A stretch of 64,000 nucleotides of DNA from Bacteroidales bacterium (lineage in GTDB: Bacteria; Bacteroidota; Bacteroidia; Bacteroidales; P3), in assembly GCA_024681475.1 (NCBI GenBank), contig JAILAT010000055.1, positions 1 through 64,000 on the forward strand. The letters run 5' to 3'. A model generated the notes under the pieces. That model had not been told where the DNA came from. It saw only the letters and a list, made by a program, of their open reading frames with translations, and did no database searches. Of the stretch, positions 52,658 to 60,508 are shown in pieces; the stretch's first letter is position 1; the number at the start of each line of letters is the position of its first letter. Both the position numbers and the translations under genes were made by a program.

Positions 52658-53497
52658 TTAGTACTGAGCTTTCTTCAGTCGGCGCCACGACAGCCAAGTG
52701 CACAGCGCAATCACCAATGCCATCAATCCCGTAGAGCCCCAGATAAGGAGTTTCATGTCGTGGCTGAAAATATCTGGCGATTCCCATGTCATGATACGCT
52801 GGAAGATAGATTCTTTGAAAATCAGTATCACTATCACCAGCAGGATGGACAATAACCAGTTAAGGACTTGCAGGGAAATCAGTGAAAGGATGAACTTCGC
52901 GCGTTTGAACAGTGTGTTGCCATACACGAACAGCGAAGCCTCAAACCAGACGGTGAGCACCCACAACACTGCATTGCCGAACCAGCCGGGCATCCAGTCA
53001 GTATTCTGCAATTCCATATTTCCGATATTCATGTTGCCGGTGAGCAACTGGTCGCTGCTAAGTCCTTCCCATATCCAATCGCGATAGGGTCCGAACGGCA
53101 ACAGTGTCAGCAACATATCGGTCAACATGAAGCCTGCTGCAGCTACCACGGGCACCACCACGTAGCAGTAGAACACCATGCTCCAGAATTTCTCGCCGCG
53201 CGAGGCAGGCAACATGGCGAAATAGATGCCGTTCGAGCGCTTGTTGCAGTTGTTGTAGACTATCGAAGGAGCCAACATCACAGCTAGAATAATCATGAAC
53301 GTCAGTATGTTCTGACGCACATCGGGCGACGTTGTCCAATCCTTGATCTGGAAGGGATGGAAAGTCATTGCCAAACCCCAGGCTATCAGGTCGAACAGCA
53401 CGATTAACAGCATCACAAGGCCAAACATTCTATAGGTGCGACGACCGTCGTACATCAACACCTTCTTGAAACGGTTAAAGTTACATGTCATATTCAT
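52658..53497 (-). CDS. ABC transporter membrane protein
   Basis: 279 residues with six hydrophobic segments (for example FGLVMLLIVLFDLIAWGLAM, IVIFMIILAVMLAPSIVYNN-like around 65-85, VPVVAAAGFMLTDMLLTLL, LNWLLSILLVIVILIF, LMALVIALCTWLSW). No catalytic motif. It is the permease partner of the ATPase encoded 20 bases upstream. Such YtrA-controlled pairs typically export or sense antimicrobial or cell-wall-active compounds; the substrate is not known here. Confidence 0.82.
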   Translation of the reverse strand: MNMTCNFNRFKKVLMYDGRRTYRMFGLVMLLIVLFDLIAWGLAMTFHPFQIKDWTTSPDVRQNILTFMIILAVMLAPSIVYNNCNKRSNGIYFAMLPASRGEKFWSMVFYCYVVVPVVAAAGFMLTDMLLTLLPFGPYRDWIWEGLSSDQLLTGNMNIGNMELQNTDWMPGWFGNAVLWVLTVWFEASLFVYGNTLFKRAKFILSLISLQVLNWLLSILLVIVILIFKESIFQRIMTWESPDIFSHDMKLLIWGSTGLMALVIALCTWLSWRRLKKAQY

Positions 53498-53517
53498 ATC
53501 TTTATCATTTTTCAGGG

Positions 53518-54396
53518 TTAAACAATCTCACGCTGTTTCGGGGCAAAACGTTCTTCGTCGCTCTCCATGCTGTTGAAAATACGGTTCACTGTCTCGCTGT
53601 TGCGCAGCACGGCGTTGAAGAGTGCCTCGATATTCACCTGGCTCTCTTTGCCGTTGGTGTTGGGCACCACGTTCAGACAGCCGTTAGGCTGCATCTCGCT
53701 GTAGAGCGCAGCGGGGTCGGGTGCCAAGGTATACTCGAAGCACAGCTTCTCGGCGATGCGCTGCATGGAGGCGTTGAGCAGCACCTTGTTGCACGAAATG
53801 ATGACGATGGGGTCTATCAGGTTCTCCACATCACGCACTTGGTGCGTGGAGATAATCACACAACGTTCACCACCGACATACTGAGTCAGGATGCGGCGGA
53901 AATCAGCCTTCGAGGGGATGTCCAGTCCGTTAGTGGGCTCGTCCAGAAACAGATAGCCAGTGTTCAGCGCCATGGCGCAAGCCAGCAAGGCCTTTTTCTG
54001 CTGGCCGAACGACATCTGCTTGAATTTGCGGCCCGTCTCCACGTGCATCTCCTGCGCTATCTGGCGCAGAATTGTCACGTCGCTGTCGGGATAGAAAGGC
54101 TCAAACTCGGCGAAGAAACGCTCCGGGGTGCTCGAGTCGGGCAGTGGCACCTCGTCGGGCAGGAAAAACATATCCTGCAACATCTGCGGATTGCGGTCCT
54201 GGCATACGAATCCATCCACCTTGCAGCTGCCTGCCTTGGGGCGCAGCAGGCCGCAAATCAGTTTCAACATGGTGGTCTTCCCCACCCCATTCTCGCCAAG
54301 CAAGCCGTAGACATTGCCACGTTTGAACTGCAGCGTGATGTTGTCCAGCACGGCCTTCTTGCCATACGAAAACGATAAATCTTGAATTTCAATCAT
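53518..54396 (-). CDS. ABC transporter ATP-binding protein
   Basis: 292 residues. Walker A GENGVGKT is at 34-41, the Q-loop follows, the signature is MSFGQQKKALLACAMA (LSGGQ replaced by MSFGQ), Walker B is YLFLDEPTNGLD, and the H-loop is VIISTHQVRDVE. The C-terminal extension (about 215-292) is typical of exporters of the YtrB/CcmA type. First gene of the operon, starting 58 bases behind the operator palindrome. It energises the permease encoded next. Confidence 0.92.
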   Translation of the reverse strand: MIEIQDLSFSYGKKAVLDNITLQFKRGNVYGLLGENGVGKTTMLKLICGLLRPKAGSCKVDGFVCQDRNPQMLQDMFFLPDEVPLPDSSTPERFFAEFEPFYPDSDVTILRQIAQEMHVETGRKFKQMSFGQQKKALLACAMALNTGYLFLDEPTNGLDIPSKADFRRILTQYVGGERCVIISTHQVRDVENLIDPIVIISCNKVLLNASMQRIAEKLCFEYTLAPDPAALYSEMQPNGCLNVVPNTNGKESQVNIEALFNAVLRNSETVNRIFNSMESDEERFAPKQREIV

Positions 54397-54453
54397 AACC
54401 TTATTTATTTATCAACTTATTTATTTTCAATTTATTATCCGTATTATTTGCCT

Positions 54454-54477
54454 AGTGTTTTAGTTAACTAGTACACT
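54454..54477. promoter_or_regulatory. YtrA-type operator palindrome
   Basis: Read on the minus strand the 24 bases begin AGTGTACTAG and end AAAACACT around a perfect TAGTTAACTA core. Ten of the twelve symmetric pairs match. YtrA-family regulators are known to bind AGTGTA-type half sites spaced by about 12-13 bases, as here. It lies directly after the -7 box, where a bound dimer would block transcription. Confidence 0.7.
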
Positions 54478-54478
54478 G

Positions 54479-54509
54479 CAAAAGTAAAACAAAAAATTAT
54501 ACTACCAAA
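54479..54509 (-). promoter_or_regulatory. Promoter of the ABC-GntR operon
   Basis: On the minus strand, TTTG (54509-54506), exactly 19 bases, then TACTTTTG (54486-54479). Transcription would start inside the operator. Confidence 0.72.
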
Positions 54510-54587
54510 AAAAATTTCACTTTTTTGGTATTTTTTTTGTTTTCAGACTGCTCGGAGATGGTCCAACAGGTTGATAGACAAAAATAT

Positions 54588-54621
54588 AGGCAAACAAGAA
54601 AAAAAAATATCTTGTTTGCCT
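54588..54621 (-). terminator. Strong terminator, likely end of the folP-cdaA-GNAT transcript
   Basis: AGGCAAACAAGA and TCTTGTTTGCCT form a perfect 12-bp stem. Read on the minus strand the stem is followed by TATATTTTTG. The nearest minus strand gene upstream is the double-GNAT gene, whose stop is 540 bases away across the repeat array. I saw no other terminator in between. Confidence 0.65.
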
Positions 54622-54687
54622 AGAGGGATGGGTTGATGCCTACATCAATATATAGGATTATTCTATTTATTGAGAGTTATTGAGCGC

Positions 54688-54704
54688 GCGTCTCTCCGAG
54701 ACGC
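54688..54704. repeat. Hairpin GCGTCTC-TCC-GAGACGC
   Basis: Perfect 7-bp stem with a TCC loop. It shares the loop and the CTCTCCGAG core with the units of the adjacent tandem array, as does AGCCTC-TCC-GAGGCT at 54763-54777. Confidence 0.6.
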
Positions 54705-54723
54705 ATATTGTTCCTGTCCTGAT

Positions 54724-54751
54724 ACCCCACACTGCGTTCCTTGTGTGGGGT
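54724..54751 (+). repeat. Hairpin ACCCCACAC/GTGTGGGGT
   Basis: Nine-base perfect arms with a 10-base loop, followed by TTT on the plus strand. Similar short palindromes are scattered in Bacteroidales spacers, but I cannot verify copies elsewhere in this genome. Confidence 0.55.
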
Positions 54752-54765
54752 TTTAGAGAGTTAGC

Positions 54766-55135
54766 CTCTCCGAGGCTATTATTTGAAGTCCACAATATTC
54801 TCCGAGGCTATCAACTATACTCTCCGAGCCTATTATTTGAAGTTCCCTATACTCTCCAAGGCTATTAATCGAAGTTCCCTATACTCTCCAAAGCTATTAA
54901 TCGAAGTCCCCTATACTCTCCAAGGCTATTAATCGAAGTCCCCTATACTCTCCAAAGTTATTAATCGAAGTCCCCTATACTCTCCAAAGCTATTAATCAA
55001 AGTCCCCTATACTCTCCGAGCCTATTATTTGAAGTTCCCTATACTCTCCAAGGCTATTAATCGAAGTCCCCTATACTCTCCAAGGCTATTAATCGAAGTC
55101 CCCTATACTCTCCAAGGCTATTAATGTGAATTCCC
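54766..55135. repeat. Tandem array of 12 units, 32-bp period
   Basis: Units begin at 54766, 54798 (a shortened 22-base copy), 54820, 54852, 54884, 54916, 54948, 54980, 55012, 55044, 55076 and 55108 (last copy broken after 28 bases). A typical unit starts CTCTCCAAGGCTATTAATCG and ends AAGTCCCCTATA. Copies at 54766, 54820 and 55012 keep CCGAG and TATTATTTGAAG; the others have CCAAR and TTAATCGAAG. Because all positions are repeated and none is unique, it is not a CRISPR array. The open frame crossing it (54680-54868) merely translates the repeat. Confidence 0.92.
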
Positions 55136-55160
55136 AATATAAAATAATAGTACTTACAAC

Positions 55161-56321
55161 TTACAACTCCAATCTTAGCACGCGCATCAATTTGTCCTCA
55201 TTTCCGCTGAGGGTCCTGTCGATCACCTCTTCGCCTGTGGGTAGGAAGCCGCATTTTATCATCACACGGCCAGAGGCGGGGTTGTCGATGAAATGGCCGC
55301 TGATGAGTGAGCGTATGTCTGTCGTTGTGCGGATGCGGTCGAGCATCATCTTGAGTGCTTCGGTACAGACCCCCTGATTCCAGAAGGGTTTTGCCACCCA
55401 ATAGCCTACAAGGGGCTCATTCTCGCGAGCCGGCAGGGCCAGTGTACATGGCTGGTAGCCGATGCAGCCGATGACTTCGTCGGTCTCTTTGAGAACAATA
55501 GCCCATGTCGTGTCGTTGTGAAAGACCGTGCGGATAATCTCGCGGCTCTCCTCCACACACTGGTGGGGCTCCCAGCCGGCGCGGGGTCCTACGACAGGGT
55601 CGCTGGCATACAGAAACAAGGTGGCGGCATCGCTGACTATCCACGGTCGGAGAAGCAGCCTGTCGGACTGCATCACCAGGGCGGTCTTCTCAGCATAGGG
55701 AGGGAGCTGCCCTTCATTGAAGGCCTTGACCTTTCTGGGGAATGTCTTTTCATAAGCCTCGAAAGCGTCGATGTTCTCGTCGGCCACAAAGTAGCCTTTC
55801 GGCGGACAGTAGGTGCCCTCAATGCCTTTCAGATAACCCGGTATCAGCTCCTGGGCCAGAAAGAACGGCACCTTCTTGTCCCACGGCATATCGTGGTAGT
55901 GAATGTTCAAATTGCTGGCATAGTCGAAGCCGGCATGACGATAGAAATCGATGTTGCCCTCCATGCAGAGACAGCCGACACCCATGCCGCGGGCCTTCTC
56001 CAGCGCATAATTCAGCAGTTTCAGCCCATAGCCTTTGCGTTTGTAGTCGGGGTGTATGCTGATGGGACCGAAAGTCCATGACGGAAAAGCAGAGCCGTCT
56101 TTGAGGGTGATCTGGGCCTTCGAAAACATCACATGACCGATGATGCGGCCATCATCCTCCATCACAAAATCCAGCTCGGGGATAAAATCGGGGTTGTTCC
56201 TGTACTGGTTAAGCACATAATGCTCCGTGCATCCTGGCTGATAGACATTCCAGAATGCCTCACGTGTGAGATTCTCCACCACACGATAGTCGCGTGGCTG
56301 TTCTAATCTTATGTTGTTCAT
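55161..56321 (-). CDS. Fusion of two GNAT acetyltransferase domains
   Basis: 386 residues. The first GNAT domain (about 1-150) is of the YhbS type, with the acetyl-CoA loop FGPISIHPDYKRKGYGLKLL (about 85-104). A joining region of about 50 residues follows (KGYFVADENIDAFEAYEK). The second GNAT domain (about 212-386) is of the RimJ/RimL type, with DRLLLRPWIVSDAATLFLYA at its start, a GYWVAKPFWNQGVCTEAL acetyl-CoA loop (about 310-327) and NPASGRVMIKCGF. Both domains look intact. Substrates are unknown; the second type often modifies protein N-termini or small amines. Third gene of the minus strand folP unit, 20 bases after cdaA. Confidence 0.85.
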   Translation of the reverse strand: MNNIRLEQPRDYRVVENLTREAFWNVYQPGCTEHYVLNQYRNNPDFIPELDFVMEDDGRIIGHVMFSKAQITLKDGSAFPSWTFGPISIHPDYKRKGYGLKLLNYALEKARGMGVGCLCMEGNIDFYRHAGFDYASNLNIHYHDMPWDKKVPFFLAQELIPGYLKGIEGTYCPPKGYFVADENIDAFEAYEKTFPRKVKAFNEGQLPPYAEKTALVMQSDRLLLRPWIVSDAATLFLYASDPVVGPRAGWEPHQCVEESREIIRTVFHNDTTWAIVLKETDEVIGCIGYQPCTLALPARENEPLVGYWVAKPFWNQGVCTEALKMMLDRIRTTTDIRSLISGHFIDNPASGRVMIKCGFLPTGEEVIDRTLSGNEDKLMRVLRLEL

Positions 56322-56341
56322 TATTTTGTTTGTTCTGTAAG

Positions 56342-57157
56342 TTACAGATTCTTCTCAAGATAGGTGCGAAGTTCTGCGGGTGATACGGCGTGGTGTATAT
56401 GTCCCGCGACGGCATAGGAGATGGCGCCGGTCTCTTCGGAGACGATGACGGCGATGACGTCCGTCTGCTCCGAAATCCCTATCGCCGAGCGGTGGCGCAG
56501 ACCCAGGTTGGGGTCGATGTCGCCGTTGGACGATACCGGCAGGATGCATCGCGCCGCGACGACCTGGTCGCGTTGCACGATGACGGCGCCGTCGTGGAGA
56601 GGTGAATTTTTGAAAAAGAGAGTCTCAATCAGGGGTGCCGAAGCCAGCGCGTCGATGCGCTCGCCTGTAGCCACGATGTCGGTGACATCGTTGGTGCGCA
56701 CAAAGATGATGAGCGCACCCGTCTTGCTCTGCGACATGTGCATGCATGCCTGGATGTAGAGGTCTACATAGCTCTTGTTCTTGTGGTCGGTGACATGACG
56801 ACGCCAGAAAAGGATGCGTTTCCACACCGTGTCACCGCCTGTCAGGCTCGTCTTGGTGCCGATGAGCAGCAGAAAACGGCGTATCTCGGGCTGGAAGACG
56901 ATAATGAGGGCGATAAGGCCGATGGACATGAACTGGCCGAATATCTCCGACGAGAGGCGCATGTGGAGCATTGAGGTGCCTTTCCACAGCAGGAAGATGA
57001 CTATCAGCGCCCAGAAGATGCGCATCACATTGGTGCCCTTCACCAGCCGGTAGGCATAGAAGCAGATGACAGCAACCAGCGCGATGTCGACCACGTCGAC
57101 CCACGAAACATGGGGCAGCCCTTGAATGGCGAGTAGCGTAAAAATAGAGTCTATCAT
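56342..57157 (-). CDS. cdaA: Diadenylate cyclase, CdaA type
   Basis: 271 residues. Three N-terminal helices (about 20-37, 44-58 and 74-90) are followed by the DisA_N catalytic domain, with the DGA motif at 189-191 (SPLHDGAVIV) and RHR at 221-223 (GLRHRSAIGISEQTD). Both are complete, so the protein should condense two ATP to cyclic di-AMP at the inner membrane. c-di-AMP controls potassium and osmotic balance and cell-wall homeostasis. No cdaR or glmM gene is next to it. It follows folP by 12 bases, a pairing frequent in Bacteroidetes. Confidence 0.94.
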   Translation of the reverse strand: MIDSIFTLLAIQGLPHVSWVDVVDIALVAVICFYAYRLVKGTNVMRIFWALIVIFLLWKGTSMLHMRLSSEIFGQFMSIGLIALIIVFQPEIRRFLLLIGTKTSLTGGDTVWKRILFWRRHVTDHKNKSYVDLYIQACMHMSQSKTGALIIFVRTNDVTDIVATGERIDALASAPLIETLFFKNSPLHDGAVIVQRDQVVAARCILPVSSNGDIDPNLGLRHRSAIGISEQTDVIAVIVSEETGAISYAVAGHIHHAVSPAELRTYLEKNL

Positions 57158-57169
57158 AATCTCGAATAA

Positions 57170-58075
57170 TTACATATTTATAGTAGCGTCGTCGCAAGCA
57201 TACTGCATCATACGGCCGACGACCTCAACCACCTGCCGTGTGGCTCGCACATCGTGCACACGCAACATCTGCGCGCCAGCCATCAAGGCAGCGGTATGCA
57301 GCGCCGTGGTGCCCTCCAGCGCATCGGAAGGGGTAGTATCCAACAATTTGTATATCATCGATTTGCGCGACACAGCAACAAGCAGTGGCGCATCGGGAAA
57401 CAGCGTGCGCAGGCGAGGCAGCTGGGCGAAGAGTTGGTAGTTGTGTTCCAAAGTTTTGGCGAAGCCGAATCCAGGGTCGAGAACCACGTCGTCGACTCCC
57501 AGACTGTGCAGCTCGGCGAGGCGCTGCGAGAAGAACATCGACACAGCCTGCAGGATGTCGTCGTAGTGCGGGTCGGCATTCATGCTTCGGCCGGCCAGGA
57601 CGTCGGCATCGGTGAACTGGTTGTGCATCAATACATAAGGCACCCGCAGCTCCGCCACGGTGGGGAACATCGCGTTGTCCAGCAGTCCGCCGGAGATGTC
57701 GTTGACCATGTCGGCGCCTTCGTCGACGGCGGCACGCGCAGGCAGCGCAAAGCAGGTGTCGACAGAGATGGGCACCTCTGGCAAAAATTTTCGTACAACC
57801 TTCACCACGTGGCGCAATTTTTTTTCCTCCTCCTCGGGCGACAAAAGTTGCGCCCCGGGACGCGAAGAGACGACCCCTATATCAAGGATGTCGGCACCTT
57901 CGGAATAGAGTTGCTCAGCACGCTCAACTATCTTGCTGTCAGAAAGATAACTGCCGCCATCATAGAATGAGTCAGGCGTAGCGTTGAGGATGCCCATGAC
58001 CGCCGGCCTGTCGTAGGCCACCAGCCTTGAACCATAGCGTACGGTGAACGATTTGAAACGAATATTTTTTAACAT
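57170..58075 (-). CDS. folP: Dihydropteroate synthase
   Basis: 301 residues. It joins p-aminobenzoate to 6-hydroxymethyl-dihydropterin diphosphate in folate synthesis, and is the sulfonamide target. TIM-barrel signatures: VMGILNATPDSFYDGGSY (about 26-43), IGVVSSRPGAQLLSPEEEE (the usual GTRPGA loop reads SSRPGA), VPISVDTCF, VNDISGG, VLDPGFGFAKTLEHN, VAVSRKSMIYKLL, and a final RVHDVRATRQ. First gene of the unit leading into cdaA and the GNAT gene. Divergent from the DUF1599 gene with a 60-base shared spacer. Confidence 0.95.
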   Translation of the reverse strand: MLKNIRFKSFTVRYGSRLVAYDRPAVMGILNATPDSFYDGGSYLSDSKIVERAEQLYSEGADILDIGVVSSRPGAQLLSPEEEEKKLRHVVKVVRKFLPEVPISVDTCFALPARAAVDEGADMVNDISGGLLDNAMFPTVAELRVPYVLMHNQFTDADVLAGRSMNADPHYDDILQAVSMFFSQRLAELHSLGVDDVVLDPGFGFAKTLEHNYQLFAQLPRLRTLFPDAPLLVAVSRKSMIYKLLDTTPSDALEGTTALHTAALMAGAQMLRVHDVRATRQVVEVVGRMMQYACDDATINM

Positions 58076-58135
58076 GACAATAAAATAACGACACTTGCGT
58101 TATTAAATTGTTTTTATAGGAAGAAAAATATCAAA

Positions 58136-58693
58136 ATGACCAAAACAGAAGAGCAAATTGCCAGAGAGACAAGTCGTTGCCGCGAACTCTTCGAGAAGAA
58201 GACCCGCGACTACGGCACCTCGTGGCGCATACTGCGTCTGCCATCGCTCACCGACCAGATATTCATCAAAGCCAACCGCATCCGCAGTATTGAAGAGACG
58301 GGCGAAAACCGCGTCGGCGAGAGCCGCCGCAGCGAGTACATCGCCATGGTGAACTATGCCGTCATGGCGCTGATACAGCTGGAGCTGGACACTGAAAACG
58401 ACACCGAGATGGAGCTGCCGCTGGACCGCGCCATGGAGCTGTACGACAAGCACTTGAACCGCACTATCCGACTGATGCTCGACAAGAACCACGACTATGG
58501 CGAGGCGTGGCGCTCGATGCGCATCAGCTCGATGACAGACCTGATACTGATGAAGTTGCGCCGCATCAAACAGATTGAAGACCACGATGGCCAGACCATC
58601 GTCTCCGAAGGCGTCGAGGGCGGATACATGGACATCATCAACTATTCCCTTTTCTGCATCGTGCGCATGGAAGAGCAAGGCATTGACCTTTAA
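58136..58693 (+). CDS. DUF1599 protein with two internal domain copies
   Basis: 185 residues, soluble. Two halves repeat the same pattern: DYGTSWRILRLPSLTDQIFI then KANRIRSIEE (about 24-55), and DYGEAWRSMRISSMTDLILM then KLRRIKQIED (about 121-150). Each ends in a Tyr/Asn-rich helix (YIAMVNYAVMALIQLE and YMDIINYSLFCIVRME). DUF1599 is described as a nucleotide-modification-associated domain; its biochemical role is not established. It begins a + strand set with the BT_3928-family and DUF4293 genes. Confidence 0.9.
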   Translation: MTKTEEQIARETSRCRELFEKKTRDYGTSWRILRLPSLTDQIFIKANRIRSIEETGENRVGESRRSEYIAMVNYAVMALIQLELDTENDTEMELPLDRAMELYDKHLNRTIRLMLDKNHDYGEAWRSMRISSMTDLILMKLRRIKQIEDHDGQTIVSEGVEGGYMDIINYSLFCIVRMEEQGIDL

Positions 58694-58734
58694 CGACATT
58701 CACTCATCAACATAGCAACAAGAAATAAACAAGC

Positions 58735-59880
58735 ATGATACAACAAACTAAGACCAACAAGACTATTCGCATCGTGTGCCGCTGGTTCGTAGGACTGGTG
58801 TTCCTCTTCTCGAGTTTCACCAAAGGCGTGGACCCTCTGGGCACCGCATACAAAATTGAAGAATACATGACAGCCTGGAGCTTCTTCGGGCTCGACTTTA
58901 CCGGCTTCCTGCCCCTGGCGCCCTATATGGCCATGACCCTGATCGTCATCGAGTTCTGTATCGGCGTGATGCTTATCACCGGCTCGTTCCGCAAGCTGAC
59001 AGCCTGGCTGCTGGCCCTGATGATGTGCTTCTTCACCTTCACCACGCTCTACGACGCCATCACCAACGACGTGTCGGACTGCGGCTGCTTCGGCGACCTG
59101 GTGAAGATGACCAACTGGCAAACCTTCTGGAAGAACGTGGTGCTCGACGTGCCCACGGTGTTCATCTTCCTCACCCGCCGCTGGCCGCGCAAGAAGAAGC
59201 TGGAGCAGGACACCGTCATCCTCACCGCCGCTGTGGCAGCGATGGTCATCTTCGGCATCTACAACATCCTGCATGAGCCCGTGCTGGACTTCCGCGCCTG
59301 GAAGGTGGGCAACAAGATGATCACCGAAAAGAAGGACAACGTGATGCGTTTCGAATACCAGAACAAGGAAACCCAGGAGATGGCCACGCTCACCATAGAA
59401 GAGCTGACCGCAGCGCAGCAGGCCGACAGCACGTGGAGCGAACACTGGCAGTGGATCAAGACCTATGGCGACGAGCAGCCCGACATCAAGGCCGAAGGAT
59501 TCTTCATCATGAACAGCGAAGAAGATGTCACCCTCGACATCGTCAGCTCGCCCGACATGCCCACCATCCTCTGCTCCATCCATCACATCGACAAGGTGAA
59601 CGAGCGCGGCGTGAAAGCCATCAAGGCCGCACACCAGATGGCTATGGAAAAAGATATCGCTTTCTACATCATCACCAACGCCGTGGAGGAAGACCTGCTG
59701 CAGTTCCTTGCCGACAACGACCTCACCGACGTGGAATACTACTTCGGCGACGAGAAAGCGCTGGAGACCATGATGCGCAGCAACCCCGGATTCCTCATCA
59801 TCAAGGACGCCGTGGTGCAAGGCAAATGGCACTATCGCCAGGTGGAGCGTGTGATCGATTTCCCCTATGAAGAACTGTAA
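58735..59880 (+). CDS. BT_3928-family membrane protein (DoxX/MauE-like with thioredoxin-like tail)
   Basis: 381 residues. The first 180 residues contain four helices in DoxX/MauE style: IVCRWFVGLVFLFSSFTKGV; YMAMTLIVIEFCIGVML; LTAWLLALMMCFFTFTTLYD; and VLDVPTVFIFL. Between the third and fourth lies the motif DCGCFGDLVKMTNWQTFWKN; the CGCFGD motif is a hallmark of this group. The C-terminal 200 residues look soluble and periplasmic or cytoplasmic with a thioredoxin-like pattern but no CxxC. A role in redox at the membrane is suggested by the family; function is unproven. Confidence 0.88.
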   Translation: MIQQTKTNKTIRIVCRWFVGLVFLFSSFTKGVDPLGTAYKIEEYMTAWSFFGLDFTGFLPLAPYMAMTLIVIEFCIGVMLITGSFRKLTAWLLALMMCFFTFTTLYDAITNDVSDCGCFGDLVKMTNWQTFWKNVVLDVPTVFIFLTRRWPRKKKLEQDTVILTAAVAAMVIFGIYNILHEPVLDFRAWKVGNKMITEKKDNVMRFEYQNKETQEMATLTIEELTAAQQADSTWSEHWQWIKTYGDEQPDIKAEGFFIMNSEEDVTLDIVSSPDMPTILCSIHHIDKVNERGVKAIKAAHQMAMEKDIAFYIITNAVEEDLLQFLADNDLTDVEYYFGDEKALETMMRSNPGFLIIKDAVVQGKWHYRQVERVIDFPYEEL

Positions 59881-59908
59881 TATCCATCACAATAAAACAT
59901 AACACACA

Positions 59909-60472
59909 ATGATACAACGCATTCAATCACTTTATCTGTTGCTCGCCCTGACGGGCTTCATCCTGATGTTCGGCTTTCCCATAGCCACCTACACCATGCC
60001 CAACCAGCAGAACAACGGCGAGATGAGCGCCTCGCTGACGCTGAACAACAAGTCGTCGCAGTATATCGATGAGAGCCACCAATTCTTCAGCTACATAGGC
60101 AACGACGTGGTGCCCATGGGCAGCCGCTGGGCGCTGACCGCCATTGTCGGCGTTCTGGCCGTGATGACACTGGCCTCCATGTTCCTCTACCGCAAGCGTG
60201 TGCTGCAGATGCGCATCGTGGCCAGCACCTTCATGGTGAATGTCGTCTACCTCTTCCTCATCTTCTTCTGGGCCATTGAAGGCATCGGCGGCAAGGGAGG
60301 CTATCTGGGCGCCCTCGTCGACGTGATGCATCTCAATGCCGAGCAAATACACGTGCAGATGTGGACTCCCGGCAGCATTGTGCCCATCGTCACCGTCGTG
60401 CTGTTGCTGTTGGCCCAGCGCGCCATACGCAGCGACGAGATGAAGGTGCGCGCCGCCGACCGGCTGCGCTAG
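59909..60472 (+). CDS. DUF4293 membrane protein
   Basis: 187 residues. Helices lie at about 5-22 (QSLYLLLALTGFILMFGFPI), 70-90, 100-125 and 150-170, with one extracytoplasmic loop of about 40 residues after the first. The start MIQRIQSLYLLLA is the DUF4293 signature. No function is known for the family. It sits between the BT_3928-family gene and tsaE, 36 bases before the latter. Confidence 0.88.
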   Translation: MIQRIQSLYLLLALTGFILMFGFPIATYTMPNQQNNGEMSASLTLNNKSSQYIDESHQFFSYIGNDVVPMGSRWALTAIVGVLAVMTLASMFLYRKRVLQMRIVASTFMVNVVYLFLIFFWAIEGIGGKGGYLGALVDVMHLNAEQIHVQMWTPGSIVPIVTVVLLLLAQRAIRSDEMKVRAADRLR

Positions 60473-60508
60473 TGGTCAACCCCATATTACTGAGCGAGAA
60501 CAAACAGC

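Noticed and set aside
54680-54868. 62-codon open frame over the start of the repeat array
   Set aside because: Its residues simply translate the 32-bp units and hairpins (repeating LLFEV and YTLQGY-like phrases); there is no promoter or independent coding signal.
54766-55135. CRISPR array
   Set aside because: The units are contiguous 32-bp copies with no unique spacers, and no cas gene is present.
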